A stretch of 64,000 bases of DNA from Merluccius polli (taxonomy: Eukaryota > Chordata > Actinopteri > Gadiformes > Merlucciidae): NCBI GenBank assembly GCA_030340625.1, contig JAOPHQ010001132.1, forward strand, positions 571,001 through 635,000. The letters are read 5' to 3'. The translations under genes were made by a program, and so were the position numbers. Shown here piece after piece: positions 24,265 through 36,453 of this stretch (position 1 is its first letter; the number at the start of each line of letters is the position of its first letter). The notes under the pieces are model-generated. The model was given only the letters and a program-made list of their open reading frames with translations, had not been told where the DNA came from and searched no databases.

Positions 24265-25690
24265 GTTTACAAGGCCATAAGGAGAGTTGATGAGTTTGGC
24301 TGTAGGCAGTGGCTGGAAGTCAACTTTAGAAAGCTGTGTTAAACAGGCTTCTAGAATCTACTCCTAGCTGTGTTTCCTTCAGGGATACACTTATGATATT
24401 TTGTTGTAACCAGACAGTGTTTTTCAAATGATTTATTTTCTTATGAGATTATTTTGGTATGTCTGATCAGTGCAGTTACCACAAAGTGTATTCAATTTGC
24501 CTATGTCATAGATTTGATTTGAACGTATGTTGATACCTCCTCCAAGATGATTGTGCATCTCCCTCCCTACACAGTATTACCTGAGCAAGGTCATACTAAG
24601 ACAGACCTGTGGACATTTAGTGTTAAGCTGCACTCGTATGGTGTCATCATATACCGTCTGTCTGGTGATGGGTAGTGTATGCAGTAACTAGCAAACAAAG
24701 TAAGGAAAAATAAGCTAAACATTTTTTTCCAAAATAGTTTATGATGTGATCTAGACACCCCCCCCTCCTTCCAATAGCTCCAGCTCTTTGGACCAAAAAG
24801 TGTGTTGTTTTTTTTGTTAAATGTTAAGTTAAATATTTCTAAGCTCAGTGTAAACCAAAGGGACCGCATGTCTTCATATTAGATGTAAGACGCAGTGAGT
24901 GAAGAGACTAACAGTAACAGTAGCCATCCAGTAATATATACCAGCAAATAGTCAGGTTCAATCACTGTTATTAACAAGGCAGTGAGACGACTAGATGGCA
25001 CTGTGACATGACTTGAGATTTGGCTTCTGCGCTCTGTGTGTGTGTGTCCAGTGCAGCTGCCTATACTAATAACAGCTCTCTGCTGTAATCACCGAGTGTG
25101 CGCACATGCACAGAAACCATAGCTTATCGTGTTGCTGGCCTCCACTAACCCTACGAAAACAAAGTTTGTGTGTGTGTGCGCGCGCGCGCTTATTTGTGCG
25201 CGCACAAATAAGTGGAGACTTGTACGGGTGAACTGTGTCCAAACACAAACAGAAGTGGCCTAACGGAACAAAGTACAAAATGCTCAGGAGCACAGATTAA
25301 CACAGGTTACAAGCCTCCACTTGTCACTCCCACAGAGCAGAACTGCCACTTTAAACTCTACACATTTGTTTTCACTCTCATTCAAAAAACATGGCAAAGC
25401 ATTGTAGTACTAACAGACATTCAATGTCTGCTATGCCCCGTGCTCGTCTTACCATGTTGCTTGAAAACCTGGTAAAAGCAGTGATCTGTGTGGTGAGCAT
25501 CATGCCTAGCGTGTCTGTGGGAGATGTTTGTCTTATCGTTGTCTGCTGTCTTCACTCAAGCGTGTTCATTAAATCATCTGTCAGCACTGGAGGGAGGGGG
25601 GAGAGGGAACTGGTTTCATCACCAAGGACAACACTGGAGAGACTAATCTTGCCTCTTGCAACTACATTTCCTCTTATTATTTAATTATTA
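22035..25690. other. Intergenic or intronic; CA/TG repeats, no gene seen
   Basis: No gene could be supported. (CA)n repeats lie at 23359-23423 and 24211-24263, with shorter TG tracts near 22305-22325 and 24022-24045. A perfect 24-bp palindrome follows an alternating CG run at 25178-25212. A CTCF-like GACTAGATGGCACTG is near 24988. Confidence 0.5.
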
Positions 25691-27421
25691 TTGCAAATCA
25701 GGAAAGGGCACAAGCCGTTACCTGGTCGTAAATATGTTGTTAAGTCCACAATACATGGACACAACATGACAACCAGAGATTGAGGAGTCAAGGAGAAGTG
25801 ACAATTATGGTTGATTTATTAAATCACAAATGCAGAGGTACACAAAATGTGGGGGAGACGGGGCAAGGTGGTTGTGCCAAATAAAATAAAGAATTAGAAC
25901 AAAACGTGGCCTCACTAGACTCTCTTTAAAGGACAAAAACAAACAAAAGCCTAACTGGTTTATCTAAAGAAAAAGCTTCTCAAAAACAATTACAAGGGTG
26001 GCACCAACCAATGAACCTATTGTCTCTAGACAAAAACCAACTACCGGTGTGTGCAATGTACAGGGTACCCCCACTCACCTAACTGCCCACAGTCTCCCAC
26101 CACATACCTTCAAAGGTTTAACTGGTTTGTTTCGTGCACACAGATGTCAGGCAGACAAAGAACATAGCACAAGAATCCTCCCCCGTGAACTCCGTCGGCT
26201 GGCCCTTTTATCCATGGCGCCGAATACTGATTGGCCAACCCAAACTGAGGGAGCCAACAAGCAGCCTGATCAGGAGCTCACAGGTGGAAGCTCATCAGTT
26301 TGTTCACCTGAAAATAAAGGAAGGGAGGGGGAGAGAGAGAAAACAGGAAGGAAAACACAACACACACGCATGGACCTTGCCTTGCATGTAACATATGTTT
26401 ACAGTTTCAGCTGGGAATGGGCAACACACAGCAACTCTGTTGAGGTCTGGATTGTGTGTGTGTGTGTGTGCGTGTGTGTGTCCGTCCCTTTTTGTGCATA
26501 CATATGTCCCTGATTGCACTAATAATGAGGGCAGGATAGTGCAGCGGCTGTGCGTTGTGCTCGATCCCCAATATCCGCAGCCTTGTGGAAAAACCTGTCC
26601 AAGAAGGTTTATATCCTTAATGCCCAGCTGTTGTCATAGTCGTCCTCAGAATTCACTTCATGGTCAATTCATGCTTTGGTTTTAAAGATCATATCCGTGC
26701 AACGTAAAGGACATGACAACCATTTACCAAAATATGCACATCATAAGGCAAAAGGGAATGTCTTATGGTCTTAAAAAGTGTTTAACATTGTGAATAGGAA
26801 AAAAACATATGATTTTAAAATGTGTTGAATGTTACAGACCTGAACTTAAGCATCTATGTAAGGGATAATCCACCCCGAGGTGTGCATGTATCGATGTTTA
26901 TACCATGGACACTGTCGTGGATAAACCACACTTTAACAAAATAAGAGAGATCGCGAAAGACAAGGTTTCAAGTCCGAGTTGGTTTGCAAAGAACTGATAT
27001 TCTTGGCTCAGACTTTTATTTGCTCCCTTTGTGGTTTCCTCCTCCATGCACTAATCAATCACAACAACCTATGCTTTGTTTACTATGTGGACCTAAAGAT
27101 TAGGCACCTCCCCTGTGGCCCTTCTCCCAGCTCCCCATCAGCTGGACATACCATTACACTATACAGATAAATAGAGAATTGACATACGAGGTAGTTTACA
27201 CATATAACAAATTCCAATCTTGAGTAAAGTAACAAATCAAAGAAAACAAATATACCTGTACCAAATATATGAGTCAACATAAAGATGTGTGTAGCAACGT
27301 GGATGAGCACAATGAAAATCACTTCTACTCAAACAATAAATGACCTCATGGATAAACACATTAAAGGTAACTTCTAATGCACAATTTAAACAAATATACT
27401 TGGATAAAACACTTAATCCCT

Positions 27422-27426
<5 letters not shown>
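25691..27426. other. Unassigned, partly repeat-like DNA, no gene seen
   Basis: No coding region recognised. The A-rich stretch 25800-26000 and the pyrimidine/purine blocks that follow resemble an old retroelement. A TG repeat lies at 26454-26480. No terminal repeats could be paired by eye. Confidence 0.35.
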
Positions 27427-27479
<53 letters not shown>

Positions 27480-27498
27480 TGTATATATATATATATAT
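27427..27498. repeat. (TA)n microsatellite
   Basis: TA repeat with one CTGTATAT interruption near 27479. Confidence 0.95.
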
Positions 27499-27559
27499 GA
27501 ATACCCAGATAAAGCATATATCTAATGTTTAAATGAATGAAAACATAAGTAGAGTATAG

Positions 27560-28050
27560 GGAGAGTGTGTCTGTAAGTGACTCTTCCTATGTCTACTTTT
27601 ACAACAGTCCCAGGGTTATCAGTTGACCTCCACTCTGGCCGGGAGACAAAGGGGAAGTTACAGAATGGCATAAAGGCACCATAGTGTTTCAAATAGGATT
27701 AAAAGAGATATCCCTGTCCCAAGGATGGTAATCTGTTTTGCTGTGCAATCAACAACTTTGAGGGACCACATGATCAATGTGACAATAACCATGCCTTTCC
27801 TGTCGGACACTTATTATGCCTTTTCTGGCCACCCCAGGGGTTGGTCAAGGAGTCAGATGTTCCAGCTCAGTCGTCACGCCTGTGCTCTCACGAGTGTGGA
27901 GAGGACACACATATAATAGCCTGGATTGACTTCCTGGGCAGGGGGTACAAACCCCAATAATAAAGCTTCTGTGGAATATACCATCTGTTCCTTTCTCCTC
28001 AGGGTAGCCCTGAGAATCTAACTTTAGTGCCCCCTATATTGGGGGCACTA
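27560..28050 (+). repeat. Possible solo LTR
   Basis: The segment has an ATAATAGCC box near 27912 and, about 45 bp on, AATAATAAAGCTTCTG, an AATAAA signal followed by a pyrimidine-rich stretch (TTCCTTTCTCCTCAG). This is the promoter-then-poly(A) layout of an LTR. It ends near a hairpin with TTTAGTGCCCCC and its complement (28022-28052). No TG...CA ends or target duplication were confirmed. Confidence 0.3.
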
Positions 28051-28378
28051 AACATCTAAGGTTCATTCATATAAGAGTCACCCATCTGTAATTCTCTGTA
28101 TTTCTCCACACTTATTTTCATTCATATAGCATATAGGCAAGATAATGATTATACTTTCTTTTAAACATATAGTCAATTTCTCCCATAACACTTAAAAACA
28201 AGGGTGTTGATTCATATTTTGGGGTAATTCTGTCTCAAAAGTACAACTTTTAGCTTGCACTACTTTGTGTGTGCCTGTAAACAAACGGCAAATGACAGGA
28301 GAAATATATGGGTCTGACTAATGCCTGGGTCTGACTAATGCTAATATCAGTTAACATGAGATTCATATGGAATGCGGA

Positions 28379-28955
28379 CGTTACCTTATTACTCCAGTAA
28401 ATAGAGAGGATCTTAATAACGACATGGCAACGTTACCTTATTACTCCAGTAAATAGAGACGATCTTAGTAACGTCATGGCAACATTACCGTATTACTCCA
28501 GTAAATAGAGACGATCTTAGTAACGACATGGCAACGTTACCTTATTACTCCAGTAAATAGAGATGATCTTAGTAACGACTTGGCAACATTACCTTATTAC
28601 TCCAGTAAAAATAGAGACGATCTTAGTAACGACATGGCAACGTTACCTTATTACTCCAGTAAATAGAGACGATCTTAATAACGACATGGCAACGTTACCT
28701 TATTAATCCATTAAATAGAGACGATCTTAGTAACGACATGGCAACATTACCTTATTACTCCAGTAAATAGAGATGATCTTAGTAACGACTTGGCAACATT
28801 ACCTTATTACTCCAGTAAAAATAGAGACGATCTTAGTAACGACATGGCAACATTACCTTATTACTCCAGTAAATAGAGATGATCTTAGTAACGACTTGGC
28901 AACATTACCTTATTACTCCAGTAAAAATAGAGACGATCTTAGTAACGACTTGGCA
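28379..28955. repeat. 52-bp minisatellite, 11 units, with dimeric structure
   Basis: Eleven tandem copies of a 52-bp unit that begins CGTTACCTTATTACTCCAG and ends CATGGCAA. Some units carry AAAAATAGAG, adding 2 bp. Units 4-5, 8-9 and 10-11 share the same pair of variants (GATGAT with ACTTGG, then AAAAATAG), so a 106-bp dimer has itself been copied. No gene is seen within it. Confidence 0.95.
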
Positions 28956-29772
28956 TATATAGACCGGCAATAAGGCTACATGCGCCCTGGCCGTGGATGT
29001 ATCGAAAAATAATGCATACCTCTCCAGCCAATCAGAATCAAGTATTCACCCGCGCCATGGTATAAAATGTAATAGCTAAAGATAACAATGTCCAACCTAA
29101 CCTAAACATTTAAAAAATGTGTAAATAAAGTTGACAGTGGGAGGAATGGGAGGAGTTGGAGGTTATTCTGCTAGTCCACCATGTCACCACTACTGACACA
29201 GCCCAGGTTGTGCTCCTCCTTTTTTCTCTCCATTTATTTTTTACATGTGTCCCAAAATGGGTCACAAGATCTAATGTTAATTTTCTCCAGAATTAGTTTA
29301 ATCATTCCAAGTCCCAAGAGGGGAGACTAAAATACGGCGGGCGGAAATAGATTGGATTTTTAATGAGAACTGTCACTGTGAACAGAACCTTATTTAGCAA
29401 GGGCCCAGAATGACTCTAAAATGGTGGTTTGGTGCTGGTGCTTAAAACAGTACTGTTATCATGTCATGTCTGCTCTGTAAGTATTATATATAATATTGCT
29501 CTGTAAATGTTACAGAACAGTATTCACCAAGATATTGCTTACTAGAGTACATTATTATGGTCAGAAATAAGGGGCTGTTTTCTTCTCCAAATAGACTACT
29601 TCGAGCTCCGACTAATTACAGTGTTGTCATGTTCACTGGTTCTATTCAACACTGCAGTGTTGAGTCTTTGGTGTGAACCCAAGGAGCTGTTATTAGATGA
29701 GTTATGTCGGGTGTCCAGCTGCGTTTCAACTGATTAAGGCTCTAACGGATTAGGGCCATTGTCATTGCTACG

Positions 29773-29820
<48 letters not shown>

Positions 29821-30400
29821 TATGCTATGACTTGACACTCACAATCACATGAGACATCGGTGATGCTATGGTCCCTCAACATACTTATTTTAGGCCCAAA
29901 GACATTAGACATAATTAATACTCCCAGAGTATTCTCTTCAGCAAAGACCACAGAGTGCGAATTTCTCTTCCCAAAGACCACAGAGTGCGAATTTCGGTTC
30001 ATATAGCGCAACACCAAAAAATAAATCATATTGTTTTAACGGAGCACATGGAGCATGAATGTAGCAGGGCTGTATTATTTCGCTGGCTTCGGACTCAAAA
30101 AGAGAGTTCTAAAACTTGAATTCTAAAACATGCGTCTGTCCCAACGGCTGACATAGCTTTGTTATGTTTTAAGATTCATGGAAGAAGATCATTAAGGCAA
30201 GGTAAAAAGGTTTTTTATTGTTATTATTACTATTTATTATGTAGTTTACTACTAGTCTAAACAATGTTAAAGTTGATACAACACATTTGAAAGCAATTAG
30301 CCTACACTAGCACACATAAGCTAGTGGTGCTCCAGTGACAGTTAAGCTGCTTATTGGCCAGCTGGAGATTACCCCAGGAAGCAGGGGACACACACCCACA
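28956..30400. other. Intergenic or intronic; TG repeat, no gene seen
   Basis: No coding region supported. The segment just after the minisatellite, with AGCCAATCAGAATCAAG near 29018, looks repeat-derived. A (TG)n repeat lies at 29774-29819, and a 21-bp direct duplication of AAAGACCACAGAGTGCGAATT is at 29944-29996. Confidence 0.5.
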
Positions 30401-30410
30401 CGCACTCACA

Positions 30411-30524
<114 letters not shown>

Positions 30525-30876
30525 CAGTCAGTCTCTTGTACCTTCACTGTCACATCATGTTTTGTTATTGTATATGTTTTGTTGTTTAAACGAACAACAG
30601 AACAAGGAATCCCATAATAAAGAGGATAACAACAGTACAGAATGTACAGTAGGCTGAACATACTGTCTAGTGTGTGATTGCCTGCAGTGCTGCATGACCC
30701 ACTGGGCCAGGAGAGTGAGTTCTTGGGTGGCATGCAGCTACAATCCTCCATATGTCTGGGCTCCTTCCTAATCCCCTCAGTGAAAACAACACATCATCTC
30801 CTCCCCTCTGTCGCGTCACCAGTCCACGCAGTGTCCCGAAGAAGCTACCTGTTCTCTGTAGCCCTCCATAATTTAG

Positions 30877-30913
<37 letters not shown>

Positions 30914-30916
<3 letters not shown>

Positions 30917-33230
30917 ATGCGCGTGCACGCACGCGCAACAGGTGTACTGATATGTCAGAGTGGGCGAGTGTTAAGCGGAGGAAGACACTTGGGCAGAAGT
31001 CATTGTGAAGGAAGGAAGGAAGTGATCCAACTACTTTAGGGAGCAGTGTGTGGTTGTGATGATAGATGACAGCTGGGGGATCAGGATTAGTCTATGTATT
31101 TTCACTTGTTCCCCCTATGCTTTTATTCCACTTAGACTTGAAAAGCAACCCAGCTTACCCTCACCCTAACCTAACCAATTAAACCAACAAAGGCATCGAA
31201 CACTAGCCAATCAGAGGCAGAATAGGGCGGGTCTTCACGGAATGCAGGTGGGAAAAAAATAACAGGCTAAAAATCATGTCTTGATATGGACACTTTTAAT
31301 TTGCACTGTAGTCTATTATTCATTCAAGACTTGTAGTCTGTCCAAGACAATTGTTATTGGTTAAAGAAATACAAACAAGACGGGGCGTTTTTTCCCCCAA
31401 TGCCAGAATGATAGTGAGTAGGGCCAGACCTTTCTCCAGCGCTGCTAAAACAAAAGTGTGGAGATAGGTTTGGCTATGTAAAACTATACGTTACTTGACC
31501 TGGCAGTTTTATGAAGCCTGTAGTGAGCAATGCTCCTATCTTTCTATGCCCAAATAAGGTTTGGGCATAGAGGATGCAGGTATTGAGGAGAGTTATGAAG
31601 TAAAAGATGGCTCCTTCCAAAAAAGTCCACCTAATGTGGGACTATGTTTTGTTGCTGGGGTTGGAATGTTTTAAATAACTGATGTTAATATCAAGATGGT
31701 GTATACACTTTCTCATTCACTGCGGTGCCGTGGGTGAAAAAACAGGAAAAAACAGGAGTCAGTTGATAAATTCAGATCCTTAAACAATTAGGGCTGGAAT
31801 CACCTGACCAGCCAGATGGCTGGGTGCTGCTTGTCAGCCTGAATTGCACTCACTCATGTTTGTGCTGAAGGATAGATAGATAGATAAATAGATAGATAGA
31901 TAAATAGATAGATAGATAAATAGATAGATAGCTATGTAGCGCCCCCTAGGCCTATATCCTGACACTAAAGGGCGTTCCTGAGTTCTTAAATTAACTTCCC
32001 AGTAAATATACAGTATATTATATATGAATTCTTGCTTACCTTCTGTGTAAGTGTCTACTTGTGTGTCTTTGCATGTACTGTAAATAAACTATTCTATTTC
32101 ACTGTTAACCCTGTACTATTCACTTCTCTTAAACTAACTTAAATAGTATTCCAATGACATAACATATTCACATGTAAACCAATTCCCAATAACGTCTTAA
32201 CACTAGAGAAATACTCAGGAGTCAGAAGTTTAAATGTTAAATAAAAATATAGTTTACTGAATAGAAACTGTAATGAGTTATCAATAAAGCAAAATATACA
32301 AAATAGGTAAATAAAGGAAAAGTATTCCAAGAATACCTAGTAGCTTTCAAAATTAAATTAAATTACAAACGTCAAGTTTGCATGAATAGGCTACACCTTC
32401 CAATGTAAACAAAATCAAATAATTACATTCACCTGAATGAATTTCTACCAGACCTCTGTATTTAAGTAGAAAATAGGCTACATTAGTTGTACCTTCAACA
32501 CTCAACAGTAAACATAACACATAAACACAAATGACACTCGTGGGCCCACACACGCACACACACATTCACACGTGATTCACCCACCCCAGTCCTAGCCGGC
32601 AATATTAGCTAACCTTTGAGCTAACCGTTGCAGATCTGAAACGTGGCTTGGGTACGGCATGGCCAAAAACAAAAGACCCCTTCACTCCCGTTGGAGCAAC
32701 CGAAAATAAAATAAAAACAAATATAAAGTCCGACTCTCGACTATATTGCGTTAGCTACGCTACATTACCATCTGGTGGAACCAACAACACGGAGACACCT
32801 TCCGACGTCGCTTCTTCTCTTCCCTTTTCTCGTCTCTCCCGGTTTGCGACCTTTCACCCCACAGGTCAATCAGAGCATACAAAAGTAACAAAACAAAGTA
32901 CATTTTACATAGACATCAAAATAATACATTTCACACTATACAATAAACTCTAGCAATGAAATCCTTTCAAACAAAACTCCCAGAAGAAACCAAAGCATAT
33001 TGATCCATCAACACAGTCGTGCCCCAGACTACAATTCCCACAATCCCTTTCCCTTTCAACCAAAACAAATAAAACGGAGATACGAACCACAACAAGCTCT
33101 AGAGTCCATCTCTCGTTTATCACTTCTTCATCTTATTTTCCAAGATAACTTTAATAATGTTTAACTATGAACTTTAACAAATGCACTTTATTAAATCCTA
33201 ATGTATTACAACTGTCAATTAAGAGCGCTG
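30914..33230. other. Intergenic or intronic; GATA repeat, no gene seen
   Basis: No coding region supported. A (GATA/TAAA)n repeat lies at 31872-31931. It is followed by GTAGCGCCCCCTAGGCC (31937-31953), whose reverse complement resembles the CTCF core. A ZNF143-type motif lies at 33028-33047. Confidence 0.5.
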
Positions 33231-33235
33231 CACTA

Positions 33236-33290
33236 CAGATAGATAGAAACTTTATTGATCCCAAGCTGGGAAAATGCTTTTTAACCAAGA
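33236..33290 (-). repeat. LINE 3' tail, minus strand (Rex3/L2-like)
   Basis: The reverse complement reads CCCAGCTTGGGATCAATAAAG followed by (TCTA)-type units. This GGGATCAATAAAG plus tetranucleotide tail is the common 3' end of fish LINEs. The body upstream on that strand is short or unrecognisable, as expected for a strongly 5'-truncated copy. Confidence 0.6.
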
Positions 33291-33439
33291 TGTGGACCAC
33301 GGTGCACCTGCCAACAGTGGTGGCAGGAGTCCCAATATCTGAATAGCTGCAGGTTGCGAGAAATTCCATGGCGTTCCCACTACACACTTAATTTTTAATT
33401 TGTATTTTTGTTTCCTGTTCGTCTTTTTTTTTCTCCTCT

Positions 33440-33507
33440 AACTGTAAAGCGCCTTGGGGTCATTGAAAGGTGCTCTATAAATCAAATGTATTCTTCTTCT
33501 TCTTCTT

Positions 33508-33538
<31 letters not shown>

Positions 33539-33581
33539 TTATTATTATTATTATCATCATCATCATTATCATCATCATCAC
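33440..33581 (+). repeat. Interspersed repeat end plus compound triplet repeat
   Basis: TGTAAAGCGCCTTGGGGTCA and GGTGCTCTATAAATCAAATG form a familiar fish SINE/LINE 3' end. A compound (CTT)n(ATT)n(CAT)n repeat at 33491-33581 follows and is probably its expanded tail. Confidence 0.6.
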
Positions 33582-34860
33582 ACTCATGACTGCTTGAGTG
33601 TCAGACAGAGTGTGGGACAGACAGAAATCTGCCAGTCTGCTTCTTAGGCCTGTTAACTACTAGGTTTCATGGATTTGACTTATGACATTTCTCGGTTTTT
33701 CTGCATGTTTGTATCCAACCACTCATATTTGTGTGTGTGTGTGTGTGTGTTGGGGGGGGGGGGTGAGGAGGGGGGCTGATTGATTAAACAGAAGAGATTT
33801 GATTTTAGGAGAGAGCAGGTACAAGAAAGTTGTAGACATGAAAATACTTCTACTGTGATTTAGAGGAAGAGGTGTTGAGCGAGACGGTGGGTAGGGGGGG
33901 ACAGGAGGAGGGTAAAGGGAGGTTAGTGAGCCTAGGACGAAACAGGGAACGATAAGAGTTGAGATTGGCGTTGCTATGAAAGAAGAACCAGATTTTTGCT
34001 GACGACGGACAGACCAGTGTTATGAATCAGCCAAGACGTACCTGTACTACCGTTTTTCAGACTTTTAAAGAGCCTCATGAATCTGAAACTTTTAACAACT
34101 GTCCAACCATGACGTTCTCTTTGAACTGAAAAGTCAGAGAGAGCCTGACCTGTGCAGGGAGGCCCAACAGGAATACCACGACTTTGAAGTTGGAAGGTGG
34201 AAAACAAAACTGAAGCTGTTAATCGCTGGTGTGCGTGTGTGTGTGCATGTGTGCCTGCCTGCCTGCCTGCCTGCATGCGTGTGTGCATGCAGAATGTCTT
34301 GTCTATGTGCTTTGTGCCGTTAAAGGGAATATATGTGTAGCAGAACCTCCCTGCCTCACACTACCTTGGCTTTTGCTGGGGCCCTCTGATGCAGGACACA
34401 GGTAGATGTTGTTTGAGAATGCATTTATTGGAGATGGCAGATGTTACATGCTGCCATGACAGTGGCTCTCTCCTGAGTGTGTGTGGTGATAGCTGGTTTA
34501 TCCTGGGTGCCATGATTGCTCTGCACCACAGGTGTGCAGCCCCACCCAGCCCAGTCTAGCAGTCTGACTCGGGCCAGGTGAGGCTGTAAACCAGCTATCA
34601 ACCACACACACTCCACAATATGTTTAATTCGTTTTACAAGAGCTGTGTATTGATCTTAGACTGATGGTATGTTGTTGCCCCTGATGGATGGATGTTCATT
34701 GTGCTGAGATTCTACTGAAATCCTTACCCTTCCAAATTGATTTTAGACCAAATTGGTTTCTTTTAACTGATAGTCTTCTACAGTTTCCTACATATTATAA
34801 TAATATACAATATGTATAATGTGAGTGTTTGTGTGTGTGTTTATGTTTGTAAAAAACATG
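33582..34860. other. Intergenic or intronic, no gene seen
   Basis: No gene supported. It contains a short TG tract and G run (33730-33765) and a (CCTG)n run at 34252-34273. An imperfect inverted repeat of about 34425-34620 (TGGTGATAGCTGGTTTA against AACCAGCTATCAACCACA) suggests a small foldback element. Confidence 0.4.
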
Positions 34861-34867
34861 CAAAGGT

Positions 34868-34980
34868 TCCCGGTCGCTACCCCTGTGGCAGCCCACTGCT
34901 CCTAGCTCCTAGGGTGGGTCAGTGGCAGAGAGGAAGTTCCCCATGGGGATTAATAAAAGGATATCTTCTTCTTCATCTTG
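34868..34980 (+). repeat. SINE-like fish repeat 3' part
   Basis: The run GCCCACTGCTCCTAGCTCCTAGGGTGGGTC...GTTCCCCATGGGGATTAATAAAAG followed by a TATCTTCTTCTT tail is the layout of a common fish SINE-type repeat. The 5' tRNA-like part is not recognisable. Confidence 0.5.
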
Positions 34981-36383
34981 TGTGGAAGGGTATCAAGTAC
35001 ATTTTGCCCAGTTTTTTCCAATTGATCCGTGGCTAGGATGTCATGGATTCAAGACCTAGCCGTAGTAAGACATCAGGGTTTCATCAGCTGTCCTTGCACG
35101 TTTCTCTGTTTCTGTTACATTTCAAATCTAAGTGTAAATGCTTGACTGTGTGGATTGGTATAGGACAAGTTCTGTATTTGCACACGCACACACACATATT
35201 TTTGTGTCAAAGCCAGATAAAGCCAGTCTTTTGTCCTGCTCCGTTCAGTGGTCCTTGTCTCCAATGAAAGCTGCCATTCTGTGCTGTCCCTGTTCTTCAC
35301 AGATAACACAACATGATTGGTGCTATCAGCTGCTGTCACACAAAAGCACTGCGTGCTGCTGGAGCTGACCGCTGTCTTGCATCCTGCAGAGGGGGGCGGG
35401 GGGGAGTGTGGACAAGAGCACAATCCACCTGCTGTCAGTAGAGGAGGGCCGTATGGATGGGTTAACAATAACGCACACAATCATAAAATAAAAGGGTCAC
35501 CTCCTTAGGAAGATTAAAGCCAAAAAAGTTACATTTCAGTATAGGAACACAATTGGGTTGTATAGCCTAGTAGTATTATAGTATAGCAACTTTCCTATAG
35601 CCTAATACACACACTCACTAGTTTTTAAGTTTTATGTCGCATCAAATGTAGAGTTAGGTTGGCATGGTATATTGCCAGACATATCATGATCATAATATCT
35701 ATCAAAGTACAACATACCTTCAGTCACCATCATAATGTAGCCCTGCTATAACCTCACTACTTTTTTCTCCATATAATTATATAAAGGGTTTTCATTTGAT
35801 TGGTTACTCTCATTTCCGTGTGTGATTGGGTGATTGTGGAGATGGCTGATTGTTTGTGGAGAAAGAGACAGTGAGAGCGGTTGCTCTTCTTGGTATGAAG
35901 GACTGTCTTGCCACCAAAATATTATCGTTTCATGAACTGGCTGCCGATCATATTGAGTTTCGGCTTTAAGCTGTTAGATATATGAGCAGCTCCTTCAGTT
36001 GAACGTTGAATCTGATCACCGGTCTGGTGAATCGACCTGTAAAGTAGGATTAGCATGGTTTGTTTCCTAAGCTCTGGGCGGATAAAAGGCATCATTTGTT
36101 TTGGCTCACACCGCTCCCGAGCATCGACTCAGGCCTGCAACAGGTTAGAGATCGAGCAGATAGTACGGGGTGACATGTGTCTGAGTGGGCCCGGGTTTAT
36201 TAATAGTTTTTTGGTTATATATTTGATCCACACAGTTGGACATTGTTGTATTTTTCGATGTTGTCTACAGTAGGCAGTAGCCTATGTTTGGACCTAAAGC
36301 TGTTGAAGCTTTATTATTTATTTAATTGGGTATGAAGTGGTTTATTCGGCATAGACCTATTAGTGTTTATTTTACTTGTTACC

Positions 36384-36453
<70 letters not shown>

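Noticed and set aside
25998..26513. 171-codon frame at 25998-26513 as a gene
   Set aside because: No recognisable domain, low-complexity Val-Cys end from a TG repeat, and surroundings that look like retroelement debris.
28379..28955. The 52-bp tandem array as a CRISPR array
   Set aside because: Units are contiguous with no unique spacers, and the genome is clearly vertebrate.
28773..28973. Open frame across the 52-bp minisatellite as a repeat protein
   Set aside because: It exists only because 54 + 52-bp units leave a local frame open; it stops at the array end and has no conserved residues.
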